Notes under the pieces: model-generated
What the model was told of the DNA's origin: nothing
Databases searched by the model: none
Seen by the model: only the letters and a program-made list of their open reading frames with translations
Shown here: positions 1-7,216 of the stretch, piece by piece
How the letters are laid out: each line of letters opens with the position of its first letter
How positions within the stretch are numbered: the first letter of the stretch is position 1
Source: a virus
Length of the DNA: 25,604 nucleotides
Strand: one strand, 5' to 3'
IMG/VR virus record: IMGVR_UViG_3300023184_002342
Span: 1 to 25,604 of that record
Program-made: the position numbers and the translations under genes

Positions 1-2
1 TA

Positions 3-2192
3 GTTGTAGCAGATATGGTTAATTGGGCAAAGGATAATAATATTATGGTTGGGCCAGGTCGTGGTTCCGCCGCTGGCTCCCTTGTATGCTATGCCCTAGG
101 AATTACAGATGTGGATCCAATTAAATATGATTTACTGTTCTTTCGATTTATTAACCCAGAGCGTAATGACTTTCCAGATATCGATACAGACTTTGAGGAC
201 CGCCGTCGCAAAGAGGTTAAAGATTATCTAAAGAAGAAGTTCAAGCACGTTGCTTCTATTTCCACTTACACTTATTTTAAAGACAAGGGTGTAATTAGAG
301 ATGCTGCTCGTGTATTTATGGTTCCATTATCAGATGTTAATCGTGCATTAAAACAAATAGACACGTTTGAAGACTTTATGGATTCACCAAATACTAAAGA
401 GTTTAGAATTAAATACCCAGAGGTAGTATGGCTTGCAGAAAGATTGCGTGGAAAGATTAGGTCCGTTGGCGTACATGCAGCAGGTGTAGTTGTTGCCAAA
501 GATGATTTAAGAAAATTTGCACCAGTAGAGTCTAGGGCGGATTCCGATGATGATGTATCTGGAAGAATACCAGTAGTTGCATATGACATGGATACCGTTG
601 CAGACATAGGATTGATTAAGATGGATGCTCTAGGTCTTAAGACATTGTCGGTTATCGCAGACACATTAAAGTCTATTAAAGACCGTTCTGGTAAACAAAT
701 TAATCTTTCTGAGATTCCTTTAGATGATAGTAAGGTATACAAAACACTTAGCGAAGGTTATACAAAGGGTGTGTTCCAAGCAGAAGCAACTCCATATACC
801 AACTTGCTGATTAAGATGGGCGTAGACAAATTCGAAGACCTTGCAGCATCTAACGCTTTGGTTAGACCAGGAGCTATGAATACAGTAGGTGCTTCTTACA
901 TTAAAAGAAAACATGGGCAGGAAGCAGTTCAGTATGTTCATAATATAATGAAACCATTTACGGAAAATACTTATGGTGTTATTATTTATCAAGAGCAAGT
1001 TATGCAGGCCTGCGTACACCTAGGAGGAATGACTTGGGCAGAAGCTGACAAGGTTCGTAAGATTATTGGAAAGAAGAAAGATGCAAAAGAATTCGATCAA
1101 TTCAAAGATAAGTTTATACAGGGGGCTGAGAAGCATATTAGCAAAAAACAAGCCCAGCATTTATGGCATGATTTCGAGGCTCATGCTGGCTACTCTTTTA
1201 ACCGTTCTCATGCTGTTGCTTATTCCATGCTTAGTTATTATACGGCTTGGCTTAAAACTTATTACCCTCTTGAATTTATGTTTTCAATTCTTAAAAACGA
1301 AAACGATAAAGATGTTCGTACGGAATATTTAATTGAGGCTAAGCGACTAGGTCTTAAAGTTCTTTTACCACATATCAATGAATCAGACATATATTTCTCA
1401 TTGCAAAAGGATTCTATCAGATTTGGATTAGCCGAAGTTAAGTTTATATCAGACAGTATTGCAAATAAGATCATAGAGAAAAGACCTTATGCAAACTATG
1501 CTGACTTTATTCACAAAGCTTCGGTAAAGGGTAGCGGAATTAATAGCAGGGCAATATCTGCATTAAATGCTATCGGCGGTGCAGCATTTGATGATAACTT
1601 AAGAGACGGCAAGGAAAAAGAAAACTATTACGAGTATCTTGGCATACCTACATTTAATCTAGATCTTCCTCCAAGAATTAAATCTCAGGCTAGACCAATA
1701 TCTGAGTTTGACGATCTCGGAGCATTTGTAATGTTTGGAATGGTTAAATCAATTAAGCGTGGAACTGGGTGGGCTAGAGTAGAGCTTGTAGATGAAACTG
1801 GTGCCATAGGACTATTCCATAACGAGCAAACCCCTATAGAGACTGGCCAGATGTATTTTATTTTGGTCGGAGATAATAGAATTGCTAAATATGTAAAGGT
1901 TGAAGATATTACCCCAGACTCAAAAAATACATTTGTAGACTTTTTATATAGAAAAGAATATGACTTAGCAGAAAAAGAATATATAGTTGTTGATTTTACA
2001 CCTTATAAAACAAAGGCTGGTAAAACCATGGCACATATAGTATTATCTGATAAGGATAAAAATTTAACTAGAGCAATTGTTTTCTCTAGTCTATATAAGA
2101 TTGCCTTAGCTAAAATGCGTGAGGGAATGAAATGTCAGGTCATTATATCGAAACTCGATGACGGGACTTTAAATATTAAGGAGATAAAGTGA
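3..2192 (+). CDS. dnaE: DNA polymerase III alpha subunit (DnaE-type), 5' end outside window
   Basis: Replicative C-family DNA polymerase, copying the phage genome. The frame is open to the left edge (four codons precede the first ATG at 15), so the PHP domain and N-terminal palm are cut off by the window, not lost. Counting from that ATG, the catalytic motif PDIDTDF is at residues 54-60 (D55 and D57, matching E. coli D401/D403) and the third aspartate is D204 in KMDALGL (E. coli D555). The GPGRGSAAGS loop is at 13-22. A helix-hairpin-helix region around 510-530 (SRAISALNAIGG) and a C-terminal OB-fold-like segment around 570-640 follow, as in DnaE. The stop overlaps the next GTG. Few phages carry a DnaE-type polymerase; most use family A or B. 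The family is certain; completeness cannot be judged. Confidence 0.95.
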   Translation, partial: VVADMVNWAKDNNIMVGPGRGSAAGSLVCYALGITDVDPIKYDLLFFRFINPERNDFPDIDTDFEDRRRKEVKDYLKKKFKHVASISTYTYFKDKGVIRDAARVFMVPLSDVNRALKQIDTFEDFMDSPNTKEFRIKYPEVVWLAERLRGKIRSVGVHAAGVVVAKDDLRKFAPVESRADSDDDVSGRIPVVAYDMDTVADIGLIKMDALGLKTLSVIADTLKSIKDRSGKQINLSEIPLDDSKVYKTLSEGYTKGVFQAEATPYTNLLIKMGVDKFEDLAASNALVRPGAMNTVGASYIKRKHGQEAVQYVHNIMKPFTENTYGVIIYQEQVMQACVHLGGMTWAEADKVRKIIGKKKDAKEFDQFKDKFIQGAEKHISKKQAQHLWHDFEAHAGYSFNRSHAVAYSMLSYYTAWLKTYYPLEFMFSILKNENDKDVRTEYLIEAKRLGLKVLLPHINESDIYFSLQKDSIRFGLAEVKFISDSIANKIIEKRPYANYADFIHKASVKGSGINSRAISALNAIGGAAFDDNLRDGKEKENYYEYLGIPTFNLDLPPRIKSQARPISEFDDLGAFVMFGMVKSIKRGTGWARVELVDETGAIGLFHNEQTPIETGQMYFILVGDNRIAKYVKVEDITPDSKNTFVDFLYRKEYDLAEKEYIVVDFTPYKTKAGKTMAHIVLSDKDKNLTRAIVFSSLYKIALAKMREGMKCQVIISKLDDGTLNIKEIK

Positions 2193-2392
2193 CAGATAAC
2201 ATAGAAGGCTTAGTTACTTCAATAAGTATCAACCAAGTATTGGTTGCTGTCTTAGAAGAATACGGAAAGCTAACTGTTCCTACTCTAAGGTTTTTAGATG
2301 CAGGGGCAACAGAAAAAGAATTAGTAATAGATTATGATGAGGAAGGCCCATCATTTACATTTAGTTTAAGGGACAAAATTGAACAGCAATGA
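2189..2392 (+). CDS. small hypothetical protein in the replication operon
   Basis: A 67-residue acidic protein of unknown function. The GTG start at 2189 overlaps the polymerase stop (GTGA), with an AGGAG ribosome binding site inside the end of dnaE, which implies translational coupling. No signal peptide, membrane segment or metal site is visible. The alternating hydrophobic pattern in the second half (ELVIDYDEEG, SFTFSLRD) suggests beta strands. Its position suggests a replication-linked role, but nothing in the sequence names one. Confidence 0.7.
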   Translation: MTDNIEGLVTSISINQVLVAVLEEYGKLTVPTLRFLDAGATEKELVIDYDEEGPSFTFSLRDKIEQQ

Positions 2393-2726
2393 AATTCTAG
2401 CCGATTACGGACTTGATGCATTAGCAGCAATGCTTCATGAAACAGCAAGAGAGAAAGGGTTTTGGGATGGAGAATATTCTCATGACAAGATTGGAAACAA
2501 ACTTGCACTTGTACATTCAGAAGTTACTGAAGTATTAGAAGCAATTAGAAAATCTAAAGGAAGTGAACAGGTAGTTGAAGAAATGGCTGACGTTATTATT
2601 CGATTACTAGACGTGTACGCAGCAATGAGGAATGAAGAACAAATTCTTCATAGCCTAGATGAAATACTGGACGCAAAAATAAATAAAAATAAAGAACGTC
2701 CAAGACTTCACGGCAACCTATTTTAA
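2379..2726 (+). CDS. MazG-like nucleotide pyrophosphohydrolase
   Basis: All-alpha NTP pyrophosphohydrolase of the MazG superfamily, which hydrolyses (d)NTPs to the monophosphate and PPi; phage members are thought to shape nucleotide or alarmone pools. The 115 residues suit a single-domain member. The metal-binding pattern is present as E48-x-x-E51 in HSEVTEVLEAIRK and E68-x-x-D71 in VEEMADVIIR. The start is taken as TTG at 2379, overlapping the previous gene by 14 bases. The only ATG nearby (2389) is in another frame and stops at once, and the next in-frame ATG would remove the first helix. It lies between the polymerase and recA, fitting nucleotide supply during replication. Substrate is not predictable. 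Confidence 0.82.
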   Translation: MNSNEILADYGLDALAAMLHETAREKGFWDGEYSHDKIGNKLALVHSEVTEVLEAIRKSKGSEQVVEEMADVIIRLLDVYAAMRNEEQILHSLDEILDAKINKNKERPRLHGNLF

Positions 2727-2735
2727 TGATATAAT
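2727..2735 (+). promoter_or_regulatory. extended -10 promoter for recA operon
   Basis: TGATATAAT is an extended -10 element (TGnTATAAT) directly after the mazG-like stop. No convincing -35 lies 16-18 bases upstream. The expected start of transcription is near 2742, giving a leader of about 18 nt with a purine-rich AGAGAAGAAAG ribosome binding site before the recA ATG. Confidence 0.6.
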
Positions 2736-2759
2736 AAGCAGAGAGAAGAAAGAATAATA

Positions 2760-3764
2760 ATGGAAATTGTATTAGACGATATATTAGCAAAACTAGATCC
2801 AAAAACAAGAGCACGAGTTCAATCAGCAGTAGATGTAAATGTAGATAAGCAACCAACACCAAGCATAGGTCTGAACCTTGCTCTTAAGGGTGGACTTGCT
2901 TATGGAAGACAGATTCTTGTTTGGGGAAATAAGTCTGCTGGTAAATCTTCTTTCTGCTTACAGATGTTGGCCTTAGCACAAAAAGAAGGCAAGAGTTGTG
3001 CTTGGATTGATGCAGAGCATTCTTATGATCCAGAGTGGGCGAAGAGTCTCGGCGTAGATTCAGAAAAATTAATTTATTCACAGGCAAAAACTGTAAATGA
3101 TATGGTAGATGTTGCAACCAAGTTAATGGAAGCAGAAGTCGATATCATTGTTGTTGACTCTATCTCGGCATTGCTACCAGCAATCTATTTTGAAAAAGAT
3201 GGAAACGAATTAAAAGATTTGCAAGACACTAAGCAAATCGGTGCAGAAGCAAAGGATATGACTCACGCAGTCAAAATGTTAAACTATGCAAACAAAAATA
3301 CATTACTTATTCTCATTTCACAACAGAGAAACCAGTTTGGATCTATGCATGCTAGCCACATACCCACGGGCGGAATGGCAGTTAAGTTCTTCTCCTCTAC
3401 CGTTATTAAATTATGGTCTTCGGAAGCCGAAGCTAATGCTATTAAAGCTGGCATTAAAGTTGGTGACAAGATTATCGAACAAAGAGTTGGCAGACCAGTC
3501 AATTGGATTATTGATTACAACAAAGTCGGTCCCCCAAATTTATCAGGACAATATGACTTCTACTATCAAGGAGAAAACTTAGGGGTAGATTTAGTTGGCG
3601 AGACATTAGATGTTGCAGAAATGTGTGGCATAGTTGAAAAGGGCGGCGCTTGGTATACCGTAGACGGAGAAAGATTTCAAGGAAGAGTGAAGGCAGTGCA
3701 GTATCTTCGTGACAACCCTAAAGTAGTTGCAAAACTACAGGAGGAAATTCGTGCCAAATCTTAA
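2760..3764 (+). CDS. recA: RecA/UvsX-like recombinase
   Basis: ATP-dependent strand-exchange protein that coats ssDNA and pairs homologous duplexes, serving recombination-dependent replication and repair. At 334 residues it is slightly shorter than bacterial RecA (about 350). Walker A is GNKSAGKS at 56-63. The DAEHSYDPEWAKSLGVD segment at 84-100 matches the RecA block with catalytic Glu (E86). Walker B is VDIIVVD ending at D133, and a Q-rich segment LISQQRNQFG lies where loop L2 begins. The acidic C-terminal tail of bacterial RecA is absent. An extended -10 promoter precedes it, so it can be transcribed separately from dnaE. Its last 14 bases overlap the next gene. Phylogeny would be needed to separate a phage UvsX branch from a host-derived RecA. 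Confidence 0.93.
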   Translation: MEIVLDDILAKLDPKTRARVQSAVDVNVDKQPTPSIGLNLALKGGLAYGRQILVWGNKSAGKSSFCLQMLALAQKEGKSCAWIDAEHSYDPEWAKSLGVDSEKLIYSQAKTVNDMVDVATKLMEAEVDIIVVDSISALLPAIYFEKDGNELKDLQDTKQIGAEAKDMTHAVKMLNYANKNTLLILISQQRNQFGSMHASHIPTGGMAVKFFSSTVIKLWSSEAEANAIKAGIKVGDKIIEQRVGRPVNWIIDYNKVGPPNLSGQYDFYYQGENLGVDLVGETLDVAEMCGIVEKGGAWYTVDGERFQGRVKAVQYLRDNPKVVAKLQEEIRAKS

Positions 3765-3936
3765 TGAGTTCTTTAACAAAGAAGAGATTAAGCCAGTAGA
3801 ACTTGAAAAGTTTGGTGGCAAAAAGCCTTGCGCTAAATGTGATAAGGATGCAGAAGAGTATTTCTGGGATGCAATGTCTCTTACAATGAGCTGGGAATGT
3901 CCAGATGGTCATAAAAACTCATTTAAGGTTAACTAA
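3751..3936 (+). CDS. small zinc-ribbon protein
   Basis: A 61-residue protein with likely zinc ligands C-x2-C (CAKC) and a later C-x3-H (CPDGH). The GTG at 3751 is chosen over an upstream in-frame TTG because ACAGGAGG lies 7 bases before it. It overlaps the recA end by 14 bases, and its stop overlaps the next ATG by one base, so it is probably coupled to recA. It may be a nucleic-acid-binding accessory, which is inferred from context only. Confidence 0.72.
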   Translation: MPNLNEFFNKEEIKPVELEKFGGKKPCAKCDKDAEEYFWDAMSLTMSWECPDGHKNSFKVN

Positions 3937-4247
3937 TGTCAGAAAGATCTGAAATAAAAAGAGATGGCGCAAAAGCTCAAAAGAACTCTGGGCGTGGGCA
4001 ATATCAAAAAGGTGATGCCAAGTGGTACTCCTTTGTAGTAGATTACAAAGAAGCTAATTCTTCTTTTACATTAAATAAAGATATTTGGGCTAAGATATGC
4101 ACAGATACATTTAAAGTAAATAGAAACATGCATCCATGCTTGAAGATTATTATTGGAGAAGATTCAAAAGTCCGATTAGGTATTGTTGAATGGGCAATGC
4201 TAGAAGAACTGATTACGTTTTGGGAGGATAACCATGGGATCAAATAA
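3936..4247 (+). CDS. predicted PD-(D/E)xK nuclease, Hjc-like Holliday junction resolvase
   Basis: A 103-residue basic N-terminus followed by a compact alpha/beta domain. KNSGRGQYQKGDAKW is followed after about ten residues by FVVDYKEA. The KGD aspartate plus the D-Y-K triplet fit the PD...(D/E)xK metal site, and the downstream pattern (S-F-T-L, then W-A-K, then a P-x-L-x-I strand) is the arrangement of archaeal and phage Hjc-like resolvases. The likely role is cleaving branched intermediates made by the neighbouring RecA-like protein before packaging. Its start overlaps the previous stop by one base. The assignment is by motif reading, not by alignment. A VRR-NUC-type endonuclease is the main alternative. 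Confidence 0.55.
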   Translation: MSERSEIKRDGAKAQKNSGRGQYQKGDAKWYSFVVDYKEANSSFTLNKDIWAKICTDTFKVNRNMHPCLKIIIGEDSKVRLGIVEWAMLEELITFWEDNHGIK

Positions 4248-4365
4248 CAAAATACCTTTTAATAAAACTATTATTAAAAATGGTAGAATTGTCAGGGTTA
4301 GAAAAGATGGTACCGTAAAGGCCGACTTAGGCCCTTACAAGGTAAATCATAAGAAAGATAAGTAA
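4234..4365 (+). CDS. very small basic hypothetical protein
   Basis: A 43-residue lysine-rich protein starting at an ATG that overlaps the end of the resolvase-like gene by 14 bases. GGGAGGAT upstream is a strong ribosome binding site and supports this otherwise easily missed frame. Residues 16-26 (NGRIVRVRKDG) suggest a beta hairpin; the C-terminus is basic (HKKDK). It may bind nucleic acid. Function unknown. Confidence 0.6.
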   Translation: MGSNNKIPFNKTIIKNGRIVRVRKDGTVKADLGPYKVNHKKDK

Positions 4366-4370
4366 AGGCT

Positions 4371-4526
4371 ATGAAAGAAATATTTTTAACTACAGCGGTA
4401 GGAGCAGCAGTAGGAGCAGTGTTTAGTATATTTAAATTACCTATTCCTGCCCCTCCAGTATTTGCAGGATTAATGGGAATCGTAGGTCTATGGATAGGCT
4501 ACGGTATTGTTCAAAGGTTTATCTGA
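4371..4526 (+). CDS. XapX-domain small membrane protein
   Basis: A 51-residue integral membrane protein. Two hydrophobic helices (about 4-20 and 29-45) flank the XapX hallmark KLPIPAPPVFAGLMGIVG. The XapX family (DUF1427) consists of proteins of this size in bacteria and some phages; no reaction is known. It overlaps the next ATG by one base (TGATG), so it is co-translated with a second tiny membrane protein. A role in altering the cell envelope during early infection is possible but unproven. Confidence 0.8.
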   Translation: MKEIFLTTAVGAAVGAVFSIFKLPIPAPPVFAGLMGIVGLWIGYGIVQRFI

Positions 4527-4639
4527 TGGAAATATTTTTACTGTCTGGAATTGCAATAGGTTTTTTAATTGGATACCCTTTTGGACTATTCATAGATAAA
4601 TTAGACAAGAAAGATAAGGCTAAAAATGGCGGAAGATAA
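4526..4639 (+). CDS. single-pass membrane microprotein
   Basis: A 37-residue protein with one hydrophobic helix at about 3-22 (SGIAIGFLIGYPFGLFI) and a highly charged lysine-rich tail, predicted to face the cytoplasm. The ATG overlaps the XapX stop, and the end overlaps the following gene by 14 bases, the same overlap pattern as its neighbours. Pairing with the XapX protein suggests a small membrane complex, which is inference. Function unknown. Confidence 0.6.
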   Translation: MEIFLLSGIAIGFLIGYPFGLFIDKLDKKDKAKNGGR

Positions 4640-4964
4640 AAATACATTAGAGTTAATTAGTTCTATTACAGAATTCAATGAACTACATGAATACATGAAA
4701 GATGATCAACTAGATAAAGCCCTTGCTATTGTGGTAAAGCTGTTGATGAATCCAGATGTTCCTTCAGCCAAAGCCCCATACTTAATTATAGAATTACAAG
4801 CAATGTCAACAAAATTTTCTATGATGGCTTCAGTTTATTCAACAATTGCTAAAGATAAGGCTGGAACTGTAAATAATAATAAGAAAAACATTTATTATTC
4901 AGCAAAAGAATCTATAGATAAACTAGTAGATGCACTTAAGTATGTCGTTAGGTACAGTTCATAA
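4626..4964 (+). CDS. conserved-looking phage protein of unknown function, alpha-helical
   Basis: A 112-residue, mostly helical protein with an acidic first half (residues 4-50 suggest three amphipathic helices). The conserved-looking C-terminal block has MASVYSTIAKD at 67-77 followed by KNIYYSAKESIDKLVDALKY. No catalytic or metal motif is visible. It sits between membrane microproteins and the cobalamin enzyme, with a 14-base overlap upstream and 1 base downstream. Proteins of this look occur beside recombination genes in other phages as far as I recall; function unassigned. Confidence 0.7.
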   Translation: MAEDKNTLELISSITEFNELHEYMKDDQLDKALAIVVKLLMNPDVPSAKAPYLIIELQAMSTKFSMMASVYSTIAKDKAGTVNNNKKNIYYSAKESIDKLVDALKYVVRYSS

Positions 4965-5461
4965 TGGTTATATTAAGTAAAATTTATACAAAGACTGGTG
5001 ATGATGGCCAAACTTCTACAGCTAATAATGAAAGAGTTTCTAAAACAAGTCCAATAATGGAAGCCATAGGTGCTGTAGACGAAGCCAATTCGGCTATTGG
5101 AATGGCAACAGATGAGTATAATGATATTATTGAAAGAGTTCAAAGCGATTTGTTCGATCTTGGGGCAGAGCTTGCTGGTGCTCCAACAATAACAATATCT
5201 GAAAGTAGAGTGACATATCTAGAAAATGTAATTGATGACTACAATGAATACTTAGAGCCGTTGAAATCATTTGTTTTACCTACAGGACCATTACACAATG
5301 CAAGAACAATTGTTCGAAGAGCAGAACGTGAAGTTTGGAAAATAGAAAATGTTAATCCAAACATTGCTAAGTATTTAAATCGTCTATCAGACTTGTTGTT
5401 TGTTATGGCTAGATATCACAATAAAGGAAAAGAAAAGTTATGGGTGCCAAGTAATGGGTAG
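4964..5461 (+). CDS. cob(I)alamin adenosyltransferase, PduO-type
   Basis: Transfers the adenosyl group of ATP to cob(I)alamin, making adenosylcobalamin. The 165 residues are close to stand-alone PduO/MMAB enzymes. Family motifs are in order: IYTKTGDDGQTS at 7-18 (ATP loop), ERVSK at 23-27, a variant of the DELN motif (DEAN, 39-42), RTIVRRAERE at 114-123 with the catalytic arginines, and YLNRLSDLLFVMAR at 137-150. All key residues I can place are intact, so an active enzyme is expected. In a phage the most likely client is an adenosylcobalamin-dependent (class II) ribonucleotide reductase, phage or host encoded; none lies in this window. Its place between DNA metabolism genes supports that. 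It is an auxiliary metabolic gene. Confidence 0.9.
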   Translation: MVILSKIYTKTGDDGQTSTANNERVSKTSPIMEAIGAVDEANSAIGMATDEYNDIIERVQSDLFDLGAELAGAPTITISESRVTYLENVIDDYNEYLEPLKSFVLPTGPLHNARTIVRRAEREVWKIENVNPNIAKYLNRLSDLLFVMARYHNKGKEKLWVPSNG

Positions 5462-6239
5462 AGATATTGTAAAGAACCTTAAGTTTAAGAAGCATGCAGG
5501 CAAGCATTTTGATCCTGAAAGATTTGCCCAGCTATTGGACGAGTCATATCGTAATACCAAACGTGCAGATGGAGAGATGACTAAGAAGTCATTTAGTCCA
5601 AGCACACTTGGATATGGTCACGGAACATGCCCAAGATATTGGTATATGGCTTTTAGTGGCGCTATGTTTATTGATGATAACGATGCGGTAGCAGTTGCTA
5701 ACATGGCACAGGGAACACAAGCCCATGAAAGATTGCAGAATCTAATTAAAACAATGCCAGAGTGGAGAGCGGAAGAAGAAGAGATTGTAAACGAGTATCC
5801 TCCAATTCGTGGTTTTATAGATTTAATTATGGAGTATGATTCAGAAACTGTTATTGGTGAAATTAAGACGGCTAAGCAAGAGGTCTGGGATCAAAGACAG
5901 GCAGAGATGAAGCCTACAACAAATCATTTACTTCAACTACTTACATATATGAAACTAAAGAATGCAAAAGAAGGATTCTTCCTTTATGAGAATAAAAATA
6001 CTCAAGAGATTATTGTTATTCCTGTGTCCATGAATGATAAGAACAAAGAGATTATAGAAGAAGCTTTTACATGGATGTGTGAAGTATGGGATAACTTCAA
6101 GGAAGGCGACCTTCCAATGCGTCCAGCAGGTGCCTCAAAGTCTAAGATGCCTTGCACATATTGTCCAATTAAAAAAGAATGTTATGCAGGATTAATTGGA
6201 ACTGTTCAAATTGAGTCTTATAAGGTTCCAAAATTGTGA
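5454..6239 (+). CDS. Cas4/RecB-like PD-(D/E)xK nuclease with predicted 4Fe-4S cluster
   Basis: DNA exonuclease of the Cas4/AddB-like group. The 261 residues show the layout C59 (GTCPRYW), H91, D123 (RGFIDLIM), the E136-x-K138 pair (GEIKTAK), Q161 in HLLQLLTYM and then C234-x2-C237-x5-C243. That is the full PD-(D/E)xK site plus four cysteines for an iron-sulfur cluster. The ATG at 5454, overlapping the adenosyltransferase by 8 bases, is preferred to a longer in-frame TTG start at 5400 that would lie deep in that gene. Phage relatives serve recombination and DNA degradation near RecA. There is no CRISPR array or other cas gene here, so a spacer-acquisition role is not supported. Confidence 0.85.
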   Translation: MGRDIVKNLKFKKHAGKHFDPERFAQLLDESYRNTKRADGEMTKKSFSPSTLGYGHGTCPRYWYMAFSGAMFIDDNDAVAVANMAQGTQAHERLQNLIKTMPEWRAEEEEIVNEYPPIRGFIDLIMEYDSETVIGEIKTAKQEVWDQRQAEMKPTTNHLLQLLTYMKLKNAKEGFFLYENKNTQEIIVIPVSMNDKNKEIIEEAFTWMCEVWDNFKEGDLPMRPAGASKSKMPCTYCPIKKECYAGLIGTVQIESYKVPKL

Positions 6240-6520
6240 TTTGTGCAAACAAAGAGTGTTTAAATGGTAAGGAGTTTACTCCTAAAACTCATAACCAAAA
6301 ATATTGTTCTGATGAATGTTGCAGAATTGCAACAAACAAAAGAATTATGGAAAAGTATTATGAGAAAAAGGCTATTAGGAATGGCGCTGCTCGTGGATGC
6401 AAGAAATGTGGTGCACAGTTAAGTAGATATAATGATACTCCGTTGTGTGCCTCTTGCCAAAAGAAAATAGATATTACTAAAAGATCTAAGATAAAAGGAA
6501 TGATAGATGAAATTAGCTGA
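6236..6520 (+). CDS. double zinc-finger protein
   Basis: A 94-residue basic protein with two likely zinc sites. The first is C3/C8 with C24 and C28 (YCSDEC); the second is CKKCG with a later CASC. It starts with GTG at 6236 inside the previous stop (GTGA). The N-terminal half resembles the zinc-binding part seen near HNH nucleases and RNA-binding zinc ribbons, but no HNH catalytic histidines are present. Probably binds nucleic acid and is coupled to the nuclease upstream and the RuvC-like gene downstream (14-base overlap). Confidence 0.72.
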   Translation: MICANKECLNGKEFTPKTHNQKYCSDECCRIATNKRIMEKYYEKKAIRNGAARGCKKCGAQLSRYNDTPLCASCQKKIDITKRSKIKGMIDEIS

Positions 6521-7073
6521 TTTAGTAAAAACAAAAGCCAGCAGAGTTCTTGGTATTGATGCTTCTACAAATTCAGTAGCGTTTTGTCTTATGGAAAATG
6601 ATAAGCCATTGAAGTGGGGCAAGATTAATTTTGTTGGTCAAGATATATATGAAAAGATTCATGACGCTAAAATTAAAACAAGTTCTATGTTAGATGAGTT
6701 AAAGAGTGATTACATTGCCGTAGAAGGTGCAATACTTGTCAGATCCCCTGATGCCGTGATAAAATTATCTTATGTCTATGGTGTTGTTATTGCTGAGCTC
6801 ATGTCTACTGGCGCTTCCGTTATTACTATATCCCCTAGTTCTTGGCAGGCATATATTGGAAATAAAAACCCAACCAAAGACGAAAAGGCGGCTATCAGAG
6901 TAAAGAATCCAGGATACGCAGATTCTTGGTATAAGACTCAATTAAGAAATATGCGTAAACAAAGAACTGTAGATTATTTTAATAAAAAATATAATCTATC
7001 TTTAACAGATTTTGATGTGGCAGATGCATTCGGCATTGCTCATTATGCTAACAAGGTGTTGACAGAACGATGA
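6507..7073 (+). CDS. RuvC-like Holliday junction resolvase
   Basis: RNase H-fold endonuclease of 188 residues expected to cut four-way junctions. The acidic tetrad is visible: D18 in VLGIDASTNS, E73 in YIAVEGA, and D170 with D173 in DFDVADAFGIAHYA. The size is close to bacterial RuvC (about 170-190). An insertion at about 118-150, rich in K and R, may contact DNA. With the Hjc-like nuclease at 3936 this gives the phage two predicted junction-cutting enzymes of unrelated folds. The start overlaps the zinc-finger gene by 14 bases and the stop overlaps the next ATG (ATGA). Confidence 0.85.
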   Translation: MKLADLVKTKASRVLGIDASTNSVAFCLMENDKPLKWGKINFVGQDIYEKIHDAKIKTSSMLDELKSDYIAVEGAILVRSPDAVIKLSYVYGVVIAELMSTGASVITISPSSWQAYIGNKNPTKDEKAAIRVKNPGYADSWYKTQLRNMRKQRTVDYFNKKYNLSLTDFDVADAFGIAHYANKVLTER

Positions 7074-7216
7074 AGTTGTATCAAAGTCAGACATGGCTAT
7101 ACAGAAGGTATGTAGTTCAAAAGAAAACGGTAACCGAGATTGCCGATGAGTGTAAGGTCTCTGCTATGACGATACAGAGATATTTAGAGAAGTTTCAGTT
7201 AATTAAAAAAAGATGA
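7070..7216 (+). CDS. small helix-turn-helix DNA-binding protein
   Basis: A 48-residue protein that is essentially one HTH unit. KKTVTEIADECKVSAMTIQRYLEKFQL at 18-44 has the A-x3-G-like turn (ADECKVS) and a recognition helix starting at about 32. It overlaps the RuvC-like stop (ATGA) and the next ATG. It may be a transcriptional regulator or a stand-alone piece of the HTH often found at the end of homing endonucleases. No effector domain is present. Confidence 0.68.
   Translation: MKLYQSQTWLYRRYVVQKKTVTEIADECKVSAMTIQRYLEKFQLIKKR

Noticed and set aside
272-742. 156-codon minus-strand frame in the polymerase gene.
   Set aside because: The + strand encodes a well-conserved DnaE; the reverse frame has no support.
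5400-5453. Upstream in-frame TTG start for the Cas4-like gene.
   Set aside because: It would extend far into the adenosyltransferase; the ATG at 5454 gives the usual short overlap.
5454-6239. Cas4-like gene as evidence for a CRISPR-Cas system.
   Set aside because: No repeats with spacers and no cas1, cas2 or effector gene; phage Cas4-like nucleases stand alone near recombination genes.
6427-6432. TATAAT inside the gene at 6236.
   Set aside because: Lies inside a coding gene with no downstream gene start at a fitting distance, and such boxes are expected by chance in A/T-rich DNA.
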